Notes: generated by a model not told the origin, from the sequence alone. 64,000 nt of DNA from Asterias amurensis (GCF_032118995.1 NC_092657.1:7007391-7071390); one strand, 5' to 3'; positions 10,117 through 20,761 are shown, numbered from the stretch's first letter. Program-made: numbers and translations.

Positions 10117-10662
10117 GGCTCATTTTAATTTTTTGCCATTTTAGGCCGATTTTGGGGTCTGAAAAACTGGTTTTTAGCTCATATTTACAACTCCAACCCA
10201 CCAAAATGCAATATTAATTCAAAAAACCTTTTATATCACTACAAAGTATCATCCTTGGCCTTCCTTGAGAAAAACAATTATTGCTTTAAATATCACCCTT
10301 GTGCTATTTTTGCATCATGCATTACAGTATGTTTTTAGAACTTGCAAAATCGACATTTTTACCCTATTTTTGGACCCCAAAATGTCAACTAGCCAGGGGT
10401 CTCAGAAAATTTTCCTTTCGTCTGTGATTAGGGCCAACATTGGTCTTTCCATATCTGGTGTCAAAAACTTGGGCAATTGTATCCTGTTGGGCCAGTACTG
10501 CCTCAAAACTAGACTTTTTTCCCCAAAACATGAAAAATGCCTTTTTAAGGGTCTTTCCACATAATATCGACATACGTGTCCATATTTTTTTTATACTTTG
10601 TGGATGGTAGGGACTTGGGGTGCAAATAAACAACATTAACATTTCAAATCATAATATAACAC

Positions 10663-10676
10663 GTTGCCATGGTAAC
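10663..10676. promoter_or_regulatory. RFX-type X-box palindrome 2
   Basis: GTTGCCATGGTAAC is an ideal X-box half-site pair, in the second unit of the left arm at the same relative position as palindrome 1. Confidence 0.5.
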
Positions 10677-11675
10677 AGTTCATTTGTGTTTAAGCCACTT
10701 TTGGCCAATATTGGGGAATGAAAAACTGTTTTTTTTAAGTTAATATTTACAACTCCACCCCACCAAAAAACAAAAATATTTCATAAAACCTTTTACATCA
10801 CTACAAAGTATCATCCTTGGCTTTACTTGAGACAAAAAATATTGCTATAAATTTCACCCTTGTGCTATTTTAAGAACGTGCATTACAGTATGTTTTTAGA
10901 GCTTGCAAAATCAACATTTTTACCATATTTTTTGACCTCAAAATTCCATTTTTTCAGGGGTCTCAGAATATTTTCCTTTCGGTTTTGATCAGGGCCATAA
11001 TTTGTCTTTTTATTTCTGGTAAGAAAGACTCGGGCAATTGTATCCTGATGTAACAGAACTGTCTCAAAAAAAGACCCTTTTTCTCCGAAAACATAGAGAA
11101 ATGCATTTTGAAATATTTGCTTCATTTTGAATTTATAACATGAAGAAGTTAGCTATAATTCCATCAATCTGGCAGCTTTTTATAAGCACTTTGTAGGTTT
11201 AGTGCATTACCAAACATGGATCAGGACTTGTTGATGACCTAAATCTTATAATTTGCCCCACCCCGGCCCTGGCCCAATCATATTTCTTGACATTGCATAA
11301 AATAAAATAACAGTTTTGCGAACAGCGCCTTTTTTTTTTGAAAGTCACATTTTTTAATTCCCCTTGCACATCAAGAATGTTTGTACTGTCTTTAATGTTT
11401 TGTTGGTTCTCGGAATATTTCCCTTTTTGTTTTGATTGGGCTATCATTATGGTTTGCATGTCTACTGGGGAGAAACACTTTGGTTTATTGTATCCTGTTG
11501 TGACACTTCTGCCTCAAAAATGGTAATTTTTCCATAAACAATAAAAATGCATTTTGAAGTTATCCCTTAGTTTGAATTGATAAAAAACAAAAACGAGCAT
11601 GCTTGTTAAAAGAATATGGCACTGTTTCCATGCTCTTTAAGCCACTGAGTTCTTGTTTTGTCATAACTACTTTAC

Positions 11676-11869
11676 CTAGTTGTACAGGTATGATTCACAT
11701 TGCAAGAAGAGAAGTAGTGCGATGAGCAATCTTTACTGTCCTTGTCTTTACATGGCCTTATAACAGTCTTCTTGGTCCCCTGCCCGCTACCGAACGAAAC
11801 ATTTTCATCCCAATCAGAACAAAGAGGCTCTAAAAGTGAGCAAGTACTGTATCCAAAGTATCTAACCAT
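11676..11869 (-). pseudogene. Cysteine-rich exon, left arm of the inverted repeat
   Basis: Open from an ATG at 11869 through CSLLEPLCSDWDENVSFGSG, then a Cys-rich stretch (PCKDKDSKDCSSHYFSSCNV, NHTC), ending ACTAG|GTAAA, a usable splice donor. The right-arm exon at 13097-13283 is homologous over the FGS.QG and C-rich parts and has the same donor at the same place. I do not recognise the domain; the spacing (C-x7-C-x7-C-x5-C) could be a small extracellular disulfide module. No partner exon was found in the direction of splicing, where the repeat units follow. Probably a fragment of a duplicated gene. Confidence 0.45.
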
Positions 11870-12755
11870 TTAGCCGCTGTACCGCCCAGCCGCATTATAG
11901 CGATACACTGTATGCGGTACGAGGAAACCTCGCTAGCTTGTGTTTGTAGAAAAAAAGGAACATCAAAAGAAAACTCGATAGTCATTAGTAGGTCTACGCA
12001 TTTGTTAATATATCTAGTTGTTATAGATCGTTATTAATTCTCCCTTCACAGTTGACTTGTCAAAGCTAATGATGATGAAATAATTTAGCTCTTACGAAAA
12101 ATAAAACGCTCATTAGTAAACAGGAAACTGTTCATCATTTATGATGATATTGTCGAAAATAACGCCTTCGCATTTAATCAGTATGAGCATTGAGCCAGAT
12201 AAAAGCCTTGAAAAGCTATTGTGTTCATTTTATCCGTGCACAAAAGTATTCGCCATAAAAATTACCGTAGCCGTTTAGCGAGAGGCATTTATTGTTCCCA
12301 TGAGAACTTTTATACAAATATTACCGAAAGTGTAAAAAATTGTGCATACACATTAAGCCTTGGCTATCTTTTAAAATTTGAACTAAGATTCCAGTAATTT
12401 ACTGCAAGACTCTTGAGAAATTGGATTTCAGCAAACTCGGGCGGTGCAGGGACTAAAGGGCTAAATGGCCATTCACCTGCTTTGGCCTTCTGTAAGCAGT
12501 TCCCCCATCTATGGTGGGGTTCCTTTCAATTGTACTGTTGCAAACAATAAAAGAGTTGGTTTATTTAACGTGATAAACAACTCAATGTTTTTTGTTGATC
12601 GTTCTCAGAGACATATATAATAATTATGAATTAGTAAGATAGTGAATGGAAAAAATATCAAACTAGCCTGAATAGACTTTTGTCACTGCAAATGCATCTT
12701 ACTTATTTATGTTCAGCAGGTGCAAGTTTTTACAACTTCTTTCAATGTTGTTTCA

Positions 12756-12981
12756 TTAAAGGAACACGTTGCCTTGGATCGGTCGAGTTGGTATTTGAAA
12801 AGCGTTTGTAAACGTTTATTAAAAAATGCATATGATTAGAAAGATATTTTAAAAGTAGAATATAATGATCCATACAAGTATCACTCAAAAACATCTTTCT
12901 AACCATGCATTTTAAAACAAACCGTTACAAACGCATTTCAAAGACCAACTCAACCGATCCCAGGCAACGTGTTTCTTTTAA
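12756..12981. mobile_element. Foldback family E, short copy
   Basis: The ends AAAGGAACACGTTGCCTTGG and CCCAGGCAACGTGTTTCTTT are inverted repeats, and the arms share TTTGAAAAGCGTTTGTAA and GTTAGAAAGAT segments. The central hairpin present in the copy at 7517 has been lost. It sits in the unpaired centre of the large inverted repeat. Confidence 0.8.
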
Positions 12982-13096
12982 ATAATCTCTTACGCTCATC
13001 TTGCAAATCGTTAGTATCATTGTTTTTAATAAGATCTTGGCAAACTTTTCCAACACTTTTAAGCGGGCTTTTTAATTTCCCACGTTTGTGTTGGAC

Positions 13097-13283
13097 ATGA
13101 TTGGATGCTCCAAACCATCTGCCGCAAACACAGAAACTACATTGTTTATGATCTCTATCTCTAAGAAAAGTTTTACGTTTGGTAGCAGGCAGGGACCAAG
13201 GAGAGTAGGCCCTGTATTAAAGACAACTTGTAAAGAATGCTCATCGCACTCTACTTGCAATGGGAATCAAACCTGTACAATAG
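13097..13283 (+). pseudogene. Cysteine-rich exon, right arm of the inverted repeat
   Basis: Open from ATG 13097 (MIGCSKPSAANTETTL) through FTFGSRQGPRRVGPVLKTTC, CSSHSTCNGNQTC, ending AATAG|GTAAA, a splice donor matching the left-arm exon. It faces outward to the right while its twin faces outward to the left. Differences between the twins include small in-frame indels and substitutions outside the cysteines, so the frame was kept for some time after the duplication. No downstream exon identified; function unknown. Confidence 0.45.
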
Positions 13284-14168
13284 GTAAAGTAGCCAAATCA
13301 AGAACTCTCAGTGGCAAAGCATTGGTTATGGTGTGGTTGGATACCATTATGTTTAAATAAAAACTTTGTATTCATTACTCAAAGGGCATGGAAACAGTGC
13401 CAGATTTTTAACAAGCATGCATTGTTTTTGGAAAAATTACTATACTTAAGGCATGATCAGTCACAACAGGATACAATAAACATAGTGTTTCTACCCAGAA
13501 GACATGAAAACACCAATAACAACCGAAAGGGAACACTTTCACAAAAAGAGGCGCTATTCACAAAACATTGTTTTATGCAATGTCAAGAAATATGATTGGG
13601 GCTGGGCCAGGCAAATTGTAAGATTTAGGTCATCAACAGTTCCTGATCAATGTTGGGTAATCCACTAGTGCTAAGGAAAAGCTGCAAGATTGATAGAATT
13701 ATAACTTTTTAATGTTAGAAATTCAATATGAAGAAAAAAACATTCAAAATGCATTTTTCTGTTTGAGGAAAAAAGTCTATTTTTGAGACAGTACTGTTAA
13801 CATCAGGATACACTTGCCAAGTTTTTCTTACCAGAAATAAAAAAGACAAATTTTGGCCCTGATCAAAACCGAAAGGAAAATATTCTCAGACCCCTGAAAA
13901 AATGAAATTTTGAGGGCAAAAAATATGGTAAAAATGTTGATTTTGCAAGCTCTAAAAACATACTCTAATGCACGTTCTAAAAATAGCACAAGGGTGAAAT
14001 TTATAGCAATATTTTTTGTCTCAAGTAAAGCCAAGGATGATACTTTGTAGTGATGTAAAAGGTTTTATGAAATAATTTTTTGGTGGGGTGGAGTTGTAAA
14101 TATTAACTAAAAAAAACAGTTTTTCATTCCCCAATATCGGCCCAAAGTGGCCTAAACACACATGAACT

Positions 14169-14182
14169 GTTACCATGGCAAC
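14169..14182. promoter_or_regulatory. RFX-type X-box palindrome 3
   Basis: GTTACCATGGCAAC is the reverse complement of palindrome 2 and the mirror copy in the right arm. Confidence 0.5.
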
Positions 14183-14752
14183 GTGTTATATTATGATTTG
14201 AAATGTAAATGTTGTTTATTTGGACCCCAAGTCCCTACCATCCTACCATCCACAAAAAAATGAGAAATATTCTTCTTTTTTTTACCGTGGACACGTATTT
14301 CGATATTATGTGAAAAGACCCTTTAGAAGGCATTTTTCATGTTTTTGGGAAAAAAGTCTAGTTTTAGGCAGTACTGTCACAACAGGATACGATTGCCCAA
14401 GTTTTTGACACCAGATATGGAAAGACCACTGTTGGCCCTAATCACAGCCGAAAGGAAAACTTTCTGAGACCCCTGGCAAGTTGACACTTTGGGGTCCAAA
14501 AATAGGGTAAAAATGTTGATTTTGCAAGTTCTAAAAACATACTGTAATGCATAATGCAAAAATAGCACAAGAGTGTTATTTAAAGCAATAAAAAGTTTTC
14601 TCAAGGAAGGCCAAGGATGATACTTTGTAGTGATATAAAAGGTTTTTTGAAATAATGTTGCATTTTGGTTGGGTGGAGTTGTAAATATGAGCTAAAAACC
14701 AGTTTTTCAGACCCCAAAATCGGCCTAAAATGGCCAAAAAACAAAATGAGCC

Positions 14753-14766
14753 GTAACCATGGCAAC
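14753..14766. promoter_or_regulatory. RFX-type X-box palindrome 4
   Basis: GTAACCATGGCAAC is the mirror copy of palindrome 1 in the right arm. Confidence 0.45.
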
Positions 14767-15013
14767 GGGCTATATATAGAATTGAAAATGCAATTTTGTT
14801 TACTTGCACCCCAAGGCCCTTCAACCCACAAAGTATAAAAAAAATTCATTTTTTGACCGTGAGCAACTATGTCAATTATTTACCTGAACTGACTCTTAAT
14901 TGTTTCCCCATGTGTTTCCCCATAATGTGTATCGAAGGACACAAAATATTTAAAAGCTCAATATTTTTCTTCGTGGATCAAAAGAACAACGAGGTGTTGC
15001 TTGTGGCTGAAGT

Positions 15014-15092
15014 TAAAGACAATGGACACTATTTGCACCACTGTAAACAAAGAGGGCGCATGATTCAAATCATTCGCGTTTCTGGCGTGCCC
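15014..15092. repeat. Short interspersed repeat shared with 25858
   Basis: CACCACTGTAAACAAAGAGG and GCGCATGATTCAAATCATTC, GCGTTTCTGGC recur at 25858-25912 with one mismatch, including the 16-bp palindrome ATGATTCAAATCATT-like core. The preceding TTAAAGACAATGGACACTAT is a family A end fragment. Noncoding; a longer frame crossing the area is not supported. Confidence 0.6.
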
Positions 15093-15467
15093 GCAGCTGG
15101 ACGTGAACTGGTTCGTCTCCGGTTGGAGGATCAGAAACACACAGAGGCTTCATTGAGCGCAATATTCTGAAGGGATTTCGGGTGAAGTATGCATAATAGT
15201 AAAGTGACTAAGGGTATAACCCCGAAAAGGTACATGTTTTATTCGGGGTATTTCCGCCGTGTTACAGCCTTAAGTTTGCTGGCACAAGCGAGGGGTTAGT
15301 TTACGAAGAAGGATCTTCGGTACCGCTTTGGTGTGTCTCTTGCTCTATTGTAAAACATGCCCTTGGCACAGCAGTGCGGTTTTAGAGCAGAATGGTTCAT
15401 ACTGGTACACATCAGGGAGTATTAACATAGGGGGCACACGGAAAAGTTTTTCTTCAGAGCTGGTAGT

Positions 15468-16010
15468 ATACAAATATTGACTGCTTCGAGTGCTATGGTT
15501 AAAACTATGACTCCCGAGGTGATCCCCGGAGCGTTCTATTTTCCCGAGGCGAAGCCGAGGGAAAATAGAACGCTCCGGGGATCACCGAGGGAGTCATAGT
15601 TTTTAACCATTGCACAAGTAAAAGCAGTCAATATTTGTTTTATAACACCCCAAACATTTCTAAATACTGTACTATTATTATTAAGTTACAGACCTGAATG
15701 CTACAATCCACGGACGACGCGAATACAGATTGCAAACACTTTTACTTACTGTGTTGCATGTAGTGTCGTGCAATCCGAAATGGTTACATACTATTAATTT
15801 ATCATCCTCGTACACGCAACGGACGTCTGGGTACTGCACGCCGTGTGCTAGTCTGTCGGACTAGCGCACGGCGCCGTGTGCTAGTCTTCGGACTAGCGCA
15901 TGGCAAACCGACGCACTATCACACGGCCGTCGTCTAGCAAAACTAAGACATGTCATGTGACGCGCTCTAAACCAATGAGCAGGCAGAATACTTGCAAGGG
16001 GTGTTATAAT
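15468..16010. mobile_element. Foldback family B, copy 2 (full length)
   Basis: The outer arm TATACAAATATTGACTGCTT, GAGTGCTATGGTTAAAACTA pairs with TAGTTTTTAACCATTGCAC, AAGCAGTCAATATTTGTTTT, extending the ACTATGACTCCCGAGG hairpin to arms of about 85 nt (15468-15645). The remaining part ends in GGGGTGTTATAA, the inverse of TTATAACACCCC at 15640-15651. Noncoding and structurally the best copy in the window. Confidence 0.78.
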
Positions 16011-16397
16011 AGATACCATCATTTCTTCGTATTTCATTGCCTTTTCATCCATTTAAAAATTATTCCATGTCAGCCGGGTCAAATAAATTGCGGCCTTTTG
16101 TATACATCGGGTCCTCCCTTCAGGAGTCTGCCGAGTATCCATCGTATACGAAAACGTATTAAAGGGAGCTATAGTCAAATGCAGAAAGGAACCCCCTAAA
16201 GTAATAGTAAATTCAACGTGCCAGTTTCATCGGCTCATCGTATAAAATAATGCACACAATTTGCGAATTGTATTTTCTGTACCATGTTTACTTTGGGGCA
16301 ATTTGAATTTGAATGGGTTTAGATGGCGTACAAGGGGACCTTTTGTGTACACTGGTTGTGACTTCTTGAACCTCAGGCCATGAATAGATCACAGGTA

Positions 16398-17614
16398 TTT
16401 AAAGTCACCTGGAAATGGTATTTTTCTTAAATAAAGCTGTTGTCACTAAAATATGTGTTTTTACGAGAGGAATGTGAATAAAAAATTAACTAAGGTTTAA
16501 AAATCTTAGCTTTGATTGTATATACAAATTTACGAGTAGGCCCCGACCCGAGAGGGCGCTGTTCGTGACGTATTTCAAGGCGCGATATTTGGAGAGAAAA
16601 TTTGTAGTCGGGCCCCCGTACATTACGTCTGGGAACATGGCACATCAAAACAAATTTAGACACGATTTTACACACATACGTACATTGAAACTTGAACATG
16701 TTGAACGCCTAGTGGTTTTTACAAAAGCTATTGCTGCTATTTTTATTTAACTATGCGACTTTTTAGTGACCAAATGGGTTGTAAGATGTGGGTCTGCCTA
16801 CGTATTATTATAGAAAATGGCCACGGAGCAGACTGCACGCACGCACTATGGCTGCTGTATAATGGGCGGACGGTCACATAGGACCTGCACGCACGGTGAA
16901 TCGCATGCGGTACCAACAAAAAATCGTGTCACTTGGCAAAAGCTAAAAACATACCCTAAAAGTTCAAACTTACCCGATTTTATTCACGTTTAGCAAATGC
17001 TCCTCTGAGTTCGTCACGTCTTTCAGATACCTTCTTCGACTTCCCACTAGCTAGAAAAACTGTTGGGACGGCGTCGTGTTTAAGAATGGCTCTTCTCGTC
17101 ATGTCAAATGAGTTGTGTATCCAGGATTCGAAGCACGACGGCTCAAAGTGTTCGCTGCAGCGCTGAAAAAGACGTCGGACCGGACCACTTTGCTCTAGTT
17201 AATCTGACTTTCGCAGCCCACAACCGCCTATACTTGGGATCTGCAGGAAACAGATGAAGACTGACCCCATCTTTAGTTGTTTTGCTGCATCCAGCAGCAA
17301 CACACCTGGTCGGCATTGCCGGAAAAATGACAGAAAAAACCTTTTTCGCAGCGTACAAACTCACGTCTTAGAATTACATGTACTTTTGCACGTGTGTTTA
17401 TCTACGCATCGAGGGGGGTCTATGTTTGATCGAGGCAAAGTCTTCCTTTTCCTACGTCACAAAAGGGGTAGGCGGAGTCAACCCCCCAGTCATTTAATTA
17501 ATTTTTTTAACATATAAATCGTGACAAACAATTACTCAAAAAATTGTTTTATTGTTAATAAACATATACTCTTATGTTTAAAAGAAAAAAAATCCTATTT
17601 CCAGGCGCCTTTAA
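16398..17614. mobile_element. Family F transposon carrying a THAP gene fragment
   Basis: The ends TTTAAAGTCACCTGGAAATG and CTATTTCCAGGCGCCTTTAAA are imperfect inverted repeats. The body includes ACCCGAGAGGGCGCTGTTCG (16549), a THAP-domain frame on the minus strand, and AAAAGGGGTAGGCGGAGTCA (17461). Related copies lie at 52640 (left end only) and 54513-55089 (rearranged). By its THAP content it may derive from a P-element or hAT-type transposon; no catalytic domain is present. Confidence 0.65.
16980..17316 (-). pseudogene. THAP zinc-finger domain, frameshifted
   Basis: Minus strand from ATG 17316: MPTRCVAAGCSKTTKDGVSL, HLFPADPKYRRLWAAKV, TRAKWSGP, then a one-base shift in the TCTTTTTCAGC tract and QRCSEHFEPSCFESW, AILKHDAVPTVF, ending at TAA 16980. 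This reconstructs the C2CH order of a THAP domain (C5, C10, then C..H in CSEHF) and the downstream AVPT motif typical of the family. THAP domains bind DNA and are used by P-element-type transposases as well as host proteins. The frameshift and early stop make it inactive as it stands; a sequencing indel in the T-run is a possible alternative. Confidence 0.7.
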
Positions 17615-17667
17615 ATCCTGAATGCACTGAACCGTTTTCATTATGATTGGCGAACGCGGCTTTTCAG

Positions 17668-17756
17668 CTCGCCTACACCGGTCATCAGTGCCTGTCAAAT
17701 CTGTGGTCACTTAGCCATGGACCTAACTCGCAAGAAACGTGTCGGAGATTGTCCAG
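17668..17756 (+). other. Candidate Cys-containing exon 1 of an unrecognised gene
   Basis: Preceded by TTTTCAG and followed by CCAG|GTGAGC, both acceptable splice sites. One frame reads ACQICGHLAMDLTRKKRVGD plus CP, a C-x2-C followed by a basic stretch. Suggested partner exon at 18155-18286. The joined phase is not perfect (the donor leaves phase 1, the partner reads best in phase 0), so either the boundary or the link is wrong. Confidence 0.25.
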
Positions 17757-18154
17757 GTGAGCAGTATTTCAAAGTCACTAGCTTCTTTGTTCGAGTCCCA
17801 CACATTCGCTGTGGGGTTAAACAATGGTAGGACTAAATAGGATTTGAAACTTTGCATGGTGCAAATACGATATGGAAAAGTTTGCGGTAACACCATGTAG
17901 TGACTAACTCTAATTAGTTGGGGTTTCTGAATAGAACTGTTGGTTAAATGGTAAGACTAGTTTGGAAAGCAGTACAGTCAGTGCCGGTCCTTTTGTTTCT
18001 TTTTTATTGTAAGCCTGCTTATCCAACCGGCTTATTTCATTAATAACATGTATGTTTACTGTTGTAAAATTACTGACATTTTTACTGTCGATATTTCTCA
18101 TGGAAGAATGGAAATACAGGTGTATTTGATTCGAATTGAATTGATTTCTTCCAG

Positions 18155-18286
18155 GAATTTCGAAAATGCGGAGGCATAAATGGGGCCGCATGTGAGCCAT
18201 GCAGCATAAGCTTCCGAGGAGTGCTGAAACCTTGGCACAAAGGTTGTGTCATTTGCCGCTCAAAGAAACACCTCATGGTTATGTAA
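18155..18286 (+). other. Candidate terminal exon, Cys-rich zinc-finger-like
   Basis: The acceptor TTCTTCCAG lies directly before 18155. The phase-0 frame is open for 43 codons to TAA 18286 and reads KCGGINGAACEPCSISF, RGVLKPWHKGCVICRSKKHL. The spacing C-x7-C-x2-C-x14-C-x2-C with a basic tail could bind zinc. CVICRSKK recalls the second-finger end of nuclear receptors (C..CR..KC) but the rest does not fit. I do not name a family. GC content is higher than in the flanking sequence. Confidence 0.33.
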
Positions 18287-18455
18287 ATGTTACGTCCTTA
18301 AATGTAGCCAGCACTGGGCTCGATGGTGACCATTATGGGGCGGCCAAATAAGGGGGCCGTCTTCACATGTACATATGTAATATCATTTACAAAGCAAAGT
18401 TGGATGGACAAAGCAGAACGGGCCCAGTCAGCTAGGAATCACTTGTGGATGTACT

Positions 18456-18710
18456 GATAAAAAAAATTAAAAAAAATAAAAAATAAAAAATCATAAGTCT
18501 CTCAGGGCATAAAGATATAAATAATTTATGCAATGAGAGAAAAGTGAAATTACAATTAAGCAGATTACAAATCAGCAGTTTCAAACAATGAGTTTAACCG
18601 TGATTTAAAACAGTGAAAAGAATTAGCCTGGCGAATATGCTCAGGAAGACCATTTGAAAGAAACTGTGCAGCATACCAAAGATTTGTGGCCATTTAAAAT
18701 GATAAAAGCT
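18456..18710 (-). mobile_element. 3' end of a non-LTR retrotransposon
   Basis: Minus strand frame: NLWYAAQFLSNGLPEHIRQA, NSFHCFKSRLNSLFETADL then TAA at 18565. The pattern W...LP..IR.A.S...FK..L...L is the usual C-terminal tail of LINE reverse transcriptases. A 3' UTR follows, ending in TTTTTTATTTTTTATTTTTT. The element is 5' truncated: nothing of the polymerase core is present. Clade not assignable. Confidence 0.6.
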
Positions 18711-19309
18711 TTTATTGATAGATTTGACTGCATTAGTACTGGCATAATATTAATTTAGTAACAGTCATGAGTGTGAAAAAATCGCTGTAGTGTCATGAGA
18801 CAAACCTGAGTAAGCAATACGTATTAATTATCCATTACCTGAAGAGTCACGGGATATTAACATCAGTTTGAGTTGTAGAGAGCAGGCTGAGATGACAACA
18901 ATGGGTATGCAACAGGCCTACATAAGTATTACTATACGCCATGTAGATTAACACACCAAATACATACATTTTGTTAAAAGGATCAAGGCCAATCCTTATG
19001 ATAAAAACGCGGGAGATGTGGGCTTTGTATTTTGTGGAATTGTACATGTCAAACAGTTATTCTTATCAATCCAAAAGATTCACTATCAATCCAAAATATT
19101 CAGCAAATAGTGCGTTTCCGCCGTTTAGCGGCGTGCATCAAAGGGCATTATTTTGTCATCATAGTTGAAGCCTGCTTCGTTTTACTTTTACCATAATGCA
19201 ACAAAGCGGCTATACAAAACGGGGCACCACAATGTGGTTATAAACTTGAAACGGGCTTTGTGGCCTTTTCTAACTTCGCAAGTTTAGTACCCCAAAAAAT
19301 AGTAGGATG

Positions 19310-20338
19310 GTATTTGACCTCACGTATAAATAATAAGAATGGGCCCGAAAAATGTGAGTAGATCTGGCCTCACAGAAGGTTTGAATTATGATAATAATGA
19401 TGATATTTATAATATAAATAACAGTCAGTTCGTATATACATATAATTTGGTCTCACACAGAAAGTTTTATGGGGATAGGTCCCGAGATAGTGAGATGTTT
19501 TAGCCTCACAGAAAGTATTATTTATGATAATAATAATGTTTTATAATAATAGTTATAGTCAGTTTGTAAATAACTTGGTCTCACAGACGAAGTATTATGG
19601 GAATGGGCCCCAAGATTGTGATATGAACTGGCCCCACAGAAAGTATTAATTATGATAATAACAATGATACACTTATATTACAAATAACAGTCAGTTTGTA
19701 TAATTTGGTCTCAAAGGGGAAATTTTATGGGGTGGGCCCCGAGATTGCCAGATGATTCGGCCTCACAGAGAACATTAATTATGAGAACAATGATGATATT
19801 TATAATAATATTTATAGTCAGTTTGTATATATATATATTTTTCTCATTGGCGAAGTTTTATGGGGTTGGGCCCCGAGATGTGAGATGATCTGGCCTCTCA
19901 AAAAGTATTAATTATGATGTTTATAATGATATTTATAATAACAATAACACTTAATTTGAATAATTAGGTCTCAAGCCGAAGTTTTATGAGGATGGGCCCC
20001 GACATTGTGAAATGATTTGTCCTAACAGAAACGTATTATGGGGGTTGGACCCAGAGATGGTGAGATGAAACTTTGCCTCATAGATGCAGTATTATGAGGA
20101 TGGGCCCGAGATTGTGAGATGATCTAGCCTCACGGAAAGTATTATTACGATAACAATTGTAGTATTTGAAACACTAATCACAATAGTCAGTTTTGTAGGC
20201 CTATATATATAGGTCGGCCTCACATACAAAGTTTTACGGGGATGGCATGGGCCCCAAGATTGTGAGATAATCTGACCTCACAGATGTAGTACTATGTGGT
20301 TAGGTCCCAAGATGGCGAGATGATTTAGCAGAAAAAGT
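19310..20338. repeat. Diverged minisatellite field, left part
   Basis: About nine decayed units of the 53-bp consensus (GGGCCCCGAG, TGTGAGATGATCTGGCCTCA, CAGA.AAGTATTA) are separated by AT-rich filler (TATGATAATAATGATGATAT, TTTATAATAATAGTCAGTTT), giving a higher-order spacing of about 125-130 bp. It forms one field with the core array at 20885. Confidence 0.75.
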
Positions 20339-20528
20339 ATCAATACGGTATAAGAATATTTTTTTTTTTTTTTTATAATAGTATATTTTCATGCTACTTC
20401 GCTGCGCTCATTCGCACGAAAAACAGTTGCAGTCTATTCAACAACGAATAATACAACACTCTTTTAAGACAACAGGCATTTTAAGGCGGGGTTTTTCCAG
20501 GTTAACCAAGCATGTTTATGTGCCGGCG

Positions 20529-20678
20529 CTAGATCTTATTCTTTAAGTCCTTAAACCCGTTGTCCTCGCCCTGTTTGTTGCTATTGGCTATACTGTCGAA
20601 CTTCTGATTGAAATAACCTATGAACCTGTTGGATAGCATTTCAGGGTTGTACCGCGGCTGCTCATTTTTGGATGTCAT
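20529..20678 (-). CDS. Small ORF (49 aa), hydrophilic, unrecognised
   Basis: From ATG 20678 to TAG 20529: MTSKNEQPRYNPEMLSNRFI, GYFNQKFDSIANSNKQGEDN, GFKDLKNKI. Composition is strongly protein-like (no low complexity, balanced charge, aromatic spacing in RFIGYFNQKF) compared with random frames nearby. A TATA box lies 76 bp upstream on the same strand. It may be a complete micropeptide or the first exon of something larger whose remainder is lost in the array; no convincing splice donor is seen before the stop. No family recognised. Confidence 0.35.
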   Translation of the reverse strand: MTSKNEQPRYNPEMLSNRFIGYFNQKFDSIANSNKQGEDNGFKDLKNKI

Positions 20679-20753
20679 CTTAAAATCTTAGCCAAACAAG
20701 CATAAAAGCTATAGTAAAACGTAGTAACACCCAAACGCATCAGCAAAGTGTAC

Positions 20754-20761
20754 TATTTATA
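20754..20761 (-). promoter_or_regulatory. TATA box (TATAAATA) before the island ORF
   Basis: TATAAATA on the minus strand, with CACGTG 44 bp further upstream and the ATG 76 bp downstream. The geometry suits a TATA promoter with a roughly 45-nt leader. Confidence 0.4.

Larger units (their letters stand above)
9970..14901. mobile_element. 4.9-kb inverted-repeat element with about 1.8-kb arms
   Basis: The left end TTAAGAGTCAGTTCAGGTAA is mirrored by TTACCTGAACTGACTCTTAA at the right end. The arms stay alignable with small indels from 9970 to about 11870 and from 14901 back to about 13097. Each arm holds two full copies and one partial copy of a roughly 560-bp direct repeat (left units near 10022, 10583, and a half unit near 11330), each starting TTTATACTTTGTGG and ending in a CCAAAAACATGAAAAATGC-type segment. 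A cysteine-rich exon with a splice donor sits at the inner end of each arm. The 1.2-kb centre holds a family E element. No transposase was found. It may be an inverted gene duplication rather than a transposon; the shared outer ends favour an element or a palindromic duplication. Confidence 0.8.

Noticed and set aside
14796..15170. 124-codon plus-strand frame
   Set aside because: It starts in the right arm of the large inverted repeat and runs through a family A fragment and a dispersed repeat.
17780..17830. tRNA-like GTTCGAGTCCCAC segment
   Set aside because: The T-loop-like motif is not accompanied by an acceptor stem, anticodon arm or A box at the right distance.
18155..18286. Nuclear-receptor DNA-binding domain
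   Set aside because: Only CVICRSKK resembles the second finger end; cysteine spacing elsewhere does not fit, so no family was assigned.
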